Source: Jackrogersella multiformis
Lineage: Eukaryota > Ascomycota > Sordariomycetes > Xylariales > Hypoxylaceae
DNA: 64,000 nucleotides
NCBI GenBank assembly: GCA_902806575.1
Contig: CADCXD010000004.1
Coordinates: forward strand, 1,674,001 to 1,738,000
Reading direction: 5' to 3'
This document shows positions 59,740-64,000 of the stretch, one piece after another. The translations under genes and the position numbers were made by a program. Below the pieces are notes generated by a model. The model was given only the letters and a program-made list of their open reading frames with translations, was not told the origin of the DNA and made no database searches. The number at the start of each line of letters is the position of its first letter. Position 1 is the stretch's first letter.

Positions 59740-60701
59740 CGTGCAGCAAACAATTGTTGGACCAATTCCGTATCAACTAAACCGACATATGTAGAATCTA
59801 CCTTCTGGTAGGTGTAGGAAGAGGTAGATTAGGTAAACCCCTTGATGTGATGTGATATGATGTGATGAAGGTGAAGGTGTTATTTATCTAGGTAGACCTT
59901 TTTTTTGGTGGGAATTTGTTGAGTGGTGGATTTCCAGTTACACGGGAGCTGAACCACTGTAATACCAGGTATTTGAATGTTGTACCTTTTTTTGCACCCG
60001 TCATAGATAAGATTACACAACCTTAGCTATAGGTACCTAGGTACCCTTATATTTACCGAGGCTGAGACACTAAGGCGAGCTATTATATTCTATTGAAAAG
60101 AGCACCAACGCTCTGAATTGCTTCCAACCTACCTAGGTAGAGTAAAAGCAAACAGTTCTAATTTATCTAATTTATTTTGAATTGCAGATGATTAACCTGA
60201 CCATAGCTTTGAATTGGGTTATAGAGGTATAATTCCTATCTATGTGGCATTACATATTCTGTTTAGGTACTGCTGCTACCTACCTCAACAGCCAAATAAC
60301 ATGATGATAATTAATACCGAGACAGTGGATCCGGGATAACGCAACTTGCCCTTTTGGGCTTTGATTGCCAGGTAGGTATACTTTAAGTTTATGCAATTAC
60401 TACCTAGGTAGAGTTATGATAAGTTTTCAACTATAAACTCAATCGAAAGGTATAGTATATGCATTTACCTAGGTAGTTATCTATATAAGTACCTAGTAGG
60501 TAACTAGCGTATTACTAGCTACCTAGTGTAATAGCCCCTCCATCCATCATAAGATATCAACTTCCAACAATTACAACTCTCACTTTTGACTCCCGAGCTA
60601 CCTAGTATTACAACGTCCGACCGTTGCCGCTATTTCAATGTGGTCGAAGCACTCGGGACTCAATACTCCATGATCCCTATCAGAGTACACCGTTTCCGAA
60701 T
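59740..60701. other. Divergent intergenic region (TSC13 / RING protein)
   Basis: About 0.96 kb. A GATGT/GATGTGAT short repeat lies near 59843-59867. At least five CCTAGGTA-type palindromes lie at 60031-60042, 60130-60139, 60400-60410, 60467-60476 and nearby. AT-rich. No gene was seen. Confidence 0.5.
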
Positions 60702-61991
60702 ATGCCACCACCCAATACTCCGGAGGAAGGGATAGTTACCACCACCGCCACCCTAGCTCTCCGACCTCTGATGGGCGGCGATGCTCCCGTCACAGCCCTA
60801 GATCTAAGAGCTCTCGAATACGAAGGCAACATTGACGAGAACCTCATATGTCCAATCTGTCGAGTCCCCTTTATATCTCCCGTAATTACGGCCTGTGACC
60901 ACGTCTTCTGCTACAAATGCATTGTTCAAGCCCATGCCTTGAACCCCGTCTGCCCCGTCGACCGACTTCCTTTGAAGCTCGTATCCGAGACACGACCTGC
61001 GCCTAAGATCATCCATAATCAACTAGATAACCTTGCCGTCAGATGCCCGAACTACACACGCGGGTGCGATCTCATCGTATCTCGGTCGTTGGTCGAGAAC
61101 CACGTCGCCCGGTATTGTGACAAGACCCTCGTGCCGTGCCCTCATCCCTCCTGCGATAACACTGTAGTTCGGAAAGATATCAGCAAGGGGTGCCTCCACT
61201 ACAATGTTAAATGTGAATACTGTAACCAGGTGAAGCAGAAAGCCGATCTAGAAGAACATCAGGACACCGAATGTCCGAACCGGAAAACGGAATGTGTATT
61301 GTGCAAGGCGGAGCATGTACGTCACAAGCAGGAAGAACACTTGAAGGAGTGTCCGGAAGCCCAAACTCCTTGTAGATTTTCCCCGTTCGGCTGTACGCGG
61401 CACGTCAGACGCAAGCAGTTAGAGGAACACGCCCAGAAATGCGCGTACCGGGTCGTCGGACCCGTGGGAGAGCAATTGGCGGAACTCCGAGCCGAAATTA
61501 GCGTTCTGCAGGAGAAGGACAGACTGAAAGATAGACGCATCAAGTTCCTCGAGACTCGCGGGTTTCCCATGCCTACGACGAGTTCGCCGGAGCCCATATC
61601 AGACATCAGCCTACCCGGGACCTCGTCAGCCCACGAGGAGAGCGCGCCCTATGAATCCAAAGACCAGTATTTCTTATCCCTATTCGAAACCATGGAGTCC
61701 AAAGTCGAGCGCCTATCTTCGGCCCTCAACGAAGTCGAGGGTCGGCATTCGATGATGCTCTTCAACGAGAGCTCGCAGATCAAAGATCAGCTTACCGAAA
61801 TCCGGAGTACGATGGGTGTACTTGGGATGCACGTGAGATGGCTCATGAACTTTCGATTGCAGGAGCGCGGCAGGGTCGGAACTACATCACCTGGAATTTC
61901 TGGATCCCTCTCTGGCAGCCAAGATAACAGCAATGAATCTAACTTACGGCGCCTGAGTGATACTTTACGGGAACACCCTCCACGCTTATGA
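60702..61991 (+). CDS. RING / TRAF-type zinc-finger protein, putative E3 ligase
   Basis: This is a single-exon gene of 429 residues, using the first in-frame ATG (60702). The N-terminal RING is C3HC3D: Cys50, Cys53, Cys65, His67, Cys70, Cys73, Cys84 and Asp87 (CPICRVPF ... CDHVFCYKC ... CPVDR). This Asp-ended form is common in TRAF-like rings. TRAF-type zinc fingers follow at about residues 105-265 (CPNYTRGCDLIVSRSLVENH, CEYCNQVKQKADLEEHQDTE, CRFSPFGCTRHVRRKQLEEH). A coiled coil comes next (LAELRAEISVLQEKDRLKD and ALNEVEGRHSMMLF). No MATH/TRAF-C domain is present. It fits fungal TRAF-like RING proteins that probably act as ubiquitin ligases; the target is unknown. Confidence 0.9.
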   Translation: MPPPNTPEEGIVTTTATLALRPLMGGDAPVTALDLRALEYEGNIDENLICPICRVPFISPVITACDHVFCYKCIVQAHALNPVCPVDRLPLKLVSETRPAPKIIHNQLDNLAVRCPNYTRGCDLIVSRSLVENHVARYCDKTLVPCPHPSCDNTVVRKDISKGCLHYNVKCEYCNQVKQKADLEEHQDTECPNRKTECVLCKAEHVRHKQEEHLKECPEAQTPCRFSPFGCTRHVRRKQLEEHAQKCAYRVVGPVGEQLAELRAEISVLQEKDRLKDRRIKFLETRGFPMPTTSSPEPISDISLPGTSSAHEESAPYESKDQYFLSLFETMESKVERLSSALNEVEGRHSMMLFNESSQIKDQLTEIRSTMGVLGMHVRWLMNFRLQERGRVGTTSPGISGSLSGSQDNSNESNLRRLSDTLREHPPRL

Positions 61992-62542
61992 TCTACGATT
62001 TCGGTTCTCAACTACCTGCACGCTTACCAACGGCTTAGCTCTCGACAGATGCTGGTTTGCAATATCCGTGGGATATTCCATTATCCATAGATCGATCACG
62101 GATTGTGGCCTAGCCTCTAGCAGAATGGTACTCGAGGCTCAAGGATGTGGCCAATATGGATAGCACAACAATCCAACAGTAAGGCACTGTTATTTTGGGA
62201 TAATTTCGTGTCTTATAAATTGTCCGCTATACGTCAAGACATGATCCTACCCCTTTGCCCAACTGTAACCTTCCGACCCAACGTCCTCCACCATACCCAT
62301 ACCAAAATTATTCCTATACAAGCCACGCTACACCTATATTTGATGTTCTTGAACATGGAGATGATGTTGAGAAAGCTTTCAGTCTCGCGTTGCATTGGTC
62401 GTCCTCGCAAATCCTTAGCTCGTGTTATCTCGGATAGCCACGCCGAAAGACAGCATCCCAAGGTCAAGGGATCCCGAGGTTAGTTGCTATTCTTCATGGT
62501 TCACTGGAATGGAACGGGACAAGTGTATCGGCATCGGGCGAT
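61992..62542. other. Convergent intergenic region right of the RING gene
   Basis: 551 bp with short open frames on both strands and no family resemblance. It probably holds the 3' UTRs. Confidence 0.45.
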
Positions 62543-62809
62543 TTATAGAAGCAACATATATAATTTGAAGAAAGAATAGAGGATGAAAAATGGGGTGACC
62601 CAGCACCAAATTGTCCAAACAGCAAGGAAAACCAACACCGCAATATCATAGATGTTGATGATGCCGCTGATCACCAGCCCGACAAGGTCCAGAACGCGAG
62701 AAAGGAGTGGCGAAAGACGTTTGGACAGGTCGCTGAAGAAGCCAGTGAAGACGGGCTCCACGATGTCTAGGACAAAGCCTAGGGTGCCCTTGACGCACTC
62801 GAAGAACAT
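62543..62809 (-). CDS. Possible small membrane protein
   Basis: From the first ATG in frame the product has 88 residues with two or three hydrophobic segments (LGFVLDIVEPVFTGFF, VLDLVGLVISGIINIYDIAVLVFLAVW, CWVTPFFILYSFFKLYMLL). I recognise no family. The same frame stays open upstream to 63028 without an ATG (…FLAISSAVPLLAIRGFTTVIT just before the Met), so an upstream exon or a longer protein is possible. The hydrophobic pattern is protein-like, but this alone is weak evidence. Confidence 0.35.
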   Translation of the reverse strand: MFFECVKGTLGFVLDIVEPVFTGFFSDLSKRLSPLLSRVLDLVGLVISGIINIYDIAVLVFLAVWTIWCWVTPFFILYSFFKLYMLLL

Positions 62810-63453
62810 TGTAATGACGGTGGTAAACCCTCGGATTGCCAACAGAGGTACAGCGGAAGATATTGCCAGGAAGTTCCAAGATTGATTATGGTCGCAATAG
62901 ATTGATGGCGCTTCTCGCTTGACTCGGACCAGAATGTTAAAAGGTTGGTGTCGAAGATTCGTTCGGCCGGAAAACAGAATAGACTCGGTTACATGGAAAT
63001 ATAATATACCTTGATGAGAACTACTACATCACTTGAGTTCTGTGTTAGCCACTGATTTTTGATCAGTTGAAATTGTACTTGACTCAACAATGAAGAGTCA
63101 GCCGTTTGTGTCGTATTTCTAAAGTCTGGAAGTCACACGCTTCTTCTAGCAAACACGAAGGTTCATACAATACATTTGGTCGGACTTGAGGTTTAATGTC
63201 AGATGAAACTAGGCCGACAAAGGGGAAATTTGAGTTTCTCATGCGAGCTCGTAAAGAGTTGACTGACAATTCTACAATTCACAAACTTCTTCCCCTAGTC
63301 TCTCTGCCTCGGCGTCAATCCCTAGAGTAAGAGTAAGTACAGCGTGGTTATGGTGAATAATAAGTGATGGCGAAATCATAGGAATCTCAATACAGTTATA
63401 ATTACAACCATACCGGAATGTACTCTTTCACGAAGTCTTACCATGGTGTGCTA
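62810..63453. other. Intergenic region between small membrane ORF and right-edge gene
   Basis: About 640 bp. Part of it (62810-63028) is the open minus-strand extension described for the small membrane ORF. The rest shows no coding signal. Confidence 0.4.
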
Positions 63454-63993
63454 TTACAGATCTACCCAGTCAGGTACCCAGTCTACCGAAAACATCGCTT
63501 TTCTCTCTCCACCATCCCCGGTGTCGCTTTCAACAAGTCCTGGAAATCTGGGGTGCGAATAAAAATCAGTCTCGTCGAATCCGATGAATTCCGGGTGATC
63601 TGGATCAAAGAGTGGGCGGAGAAGAGTTCCGAACCTGGCTTGCAGCTGTAGACGATAGCCCGTATCGACGGGAACCCCCAGCTCCATGATCCAATCTATG
63701 ACCTGTTGTAGGATACTGCTTTGATCTGGGAACCAAATTGAGACTAACGCCCTTAAGTCGATTACATGGCCATACTGTCTGACAACGTCGAGGACACGTG
63801 GGCACGCTTCGATGGCATAGTGGCAGTCCCTATCTAATCGTAGGGCCTCTACTTCATGGCTTGATTCCGATACTGATCGCTCTGACTTGAAATATGCCTT
63901 GAATCCAATTCGCTCAACACCCTCTTCCAATAATATATATTTTTTCTTGCTCATCACGATAGCAAATCTTGGATTTAGGCCATGGTAGAGCAT
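63454..63993 (-). CDS. Unrecognised protein, possibly incomplete at the right edge
   Basis: At least 179 residues ending DWVPDWVDL. An ATG stands at 63993, only 7 bp from the window end, and the frame is open to the edge, so the gene may begin outside. The sequence is mixed-charge and soluble-looking with no signal peptide and no membrane segment. The front part (FAIVMSKKKYILLEEGVERIG, SSHEVEALRLDRDCHYAIEA) is followed by a block with WFPDQSSILQQVIDWIMELG, FGTLLRPLFDPDHPEFIGFD and TDFYSHPRFPGL. I do not recognise a domain. Confidence 0.5.
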   Translation of the reverse strand: MLYHGLNPRFAIVMSKKKYILLEEGVERIGFKAYFKSERSVSESSHEVEALRLDRDCHYAIEACPRVLDVVRQYGHVIDLRALVSIWFPDQSSILQQVIDWIMELGVPVDTGYRLQLQARFGTLLRPLFDPDHPEFIGFDETDFYSHPRFPGLVESDTGDGGERKAMFSVDWVPDWVDL

Positions 63994-64000
63994 GAAAGCA

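Noticed and set aside
58664..59776. A 370-codon minus-strand frame overlapping TSC13
   Set aside because: It ignores the intron and reads the GC-rich exon in a shifted frame, giving Arg/Pro-rich nonsense. The spliced frame matches Tsc13 throughout.
62255..62437. A small plus-strand frame (PPPYPYQNYSYTSHATP...) downstream of the RING gene
   Set aside because: Only 60 codons with low-complexity start, no ATG context, no splice partners and no recognised family.

Overview
The window is nuclear DNA of a filamentous ascomycete (Pezizomycotina, most likely Sordariomycetes). The genes have short introns of about 50-230 bp with GTAAGT/GTGAGT-type donors. The gene set is typical of filamentous fungi: Bud6/Aip3, ataxin-2/Pbp1, an AA11 chitin LPMO, Cce1/Ydc2 resolvase, glutathione reductase, Sog2, Tsc13, BLOC-1 subunit 1 and DUF6594. 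Long stretches have the signature of repeat-induced point mutation (RIP). No species can be named from the sequence alone.

Layout. The left part (1-24 kb) is a normal gene-bearing region. It holds a 5'-truncated secreted S41-type protease, BUD6 (minus), a FAD monooxygenase, a large near-empty intergenic tract, the ataxin-2/PBP1 gene, another 4.5-kb tract without recognisable genes, a secreted AA11 LPMO with a Ser/Thr-rich linker and a C-terminal cysteine module, and a GNAT acetyltransferase (minus). The middle (24.7-45.3 kb) is dominated by repeats. A 842-bp foldback element sits between TA dinucleotides. Two direct-orientation copies of the same LTR retrotransposon follow (26035-32620 and 38468-44921), both destroyed by RIP. 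Between the two copies lies a normal-composition island with a GPI-anchored wall protein gene and the mitochondrial Holliday-junction resolvase CCE1.

The right part (45.4-64 kb) is dense again: a divergent pair (a small cysteine-ribbon protein and a DUF6594 membrane protein), glutathione reductase, SOG2 (minus), a short RecQ-type helicase, BLOC-1 subunit 1, TSC13 (minus), a RING/TRAF-type zinc-finger protein, a possible small membrane protein and an unrecognised gene that may run off the right edge.

The genes do not form an obvious pathway or biosynthetic cluster; most are single housekeeping or cell-polarity genes (BUD6 and SOG2 both act in polarised growth, but 45 kb apart). I did not find a convincing new defence, metabolic or mobile system. 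The most interesting signals are the foldback element, the uneven RIP pattern in the LTR pair, the divergent cysteine-ribbon/DUF6594 pair at the repeat border, and sharp GC shifts inside the CCE1 and GLR1 genes. Exon boundaries given here were derived by hand from splice consensus plus reading-frame continuity.
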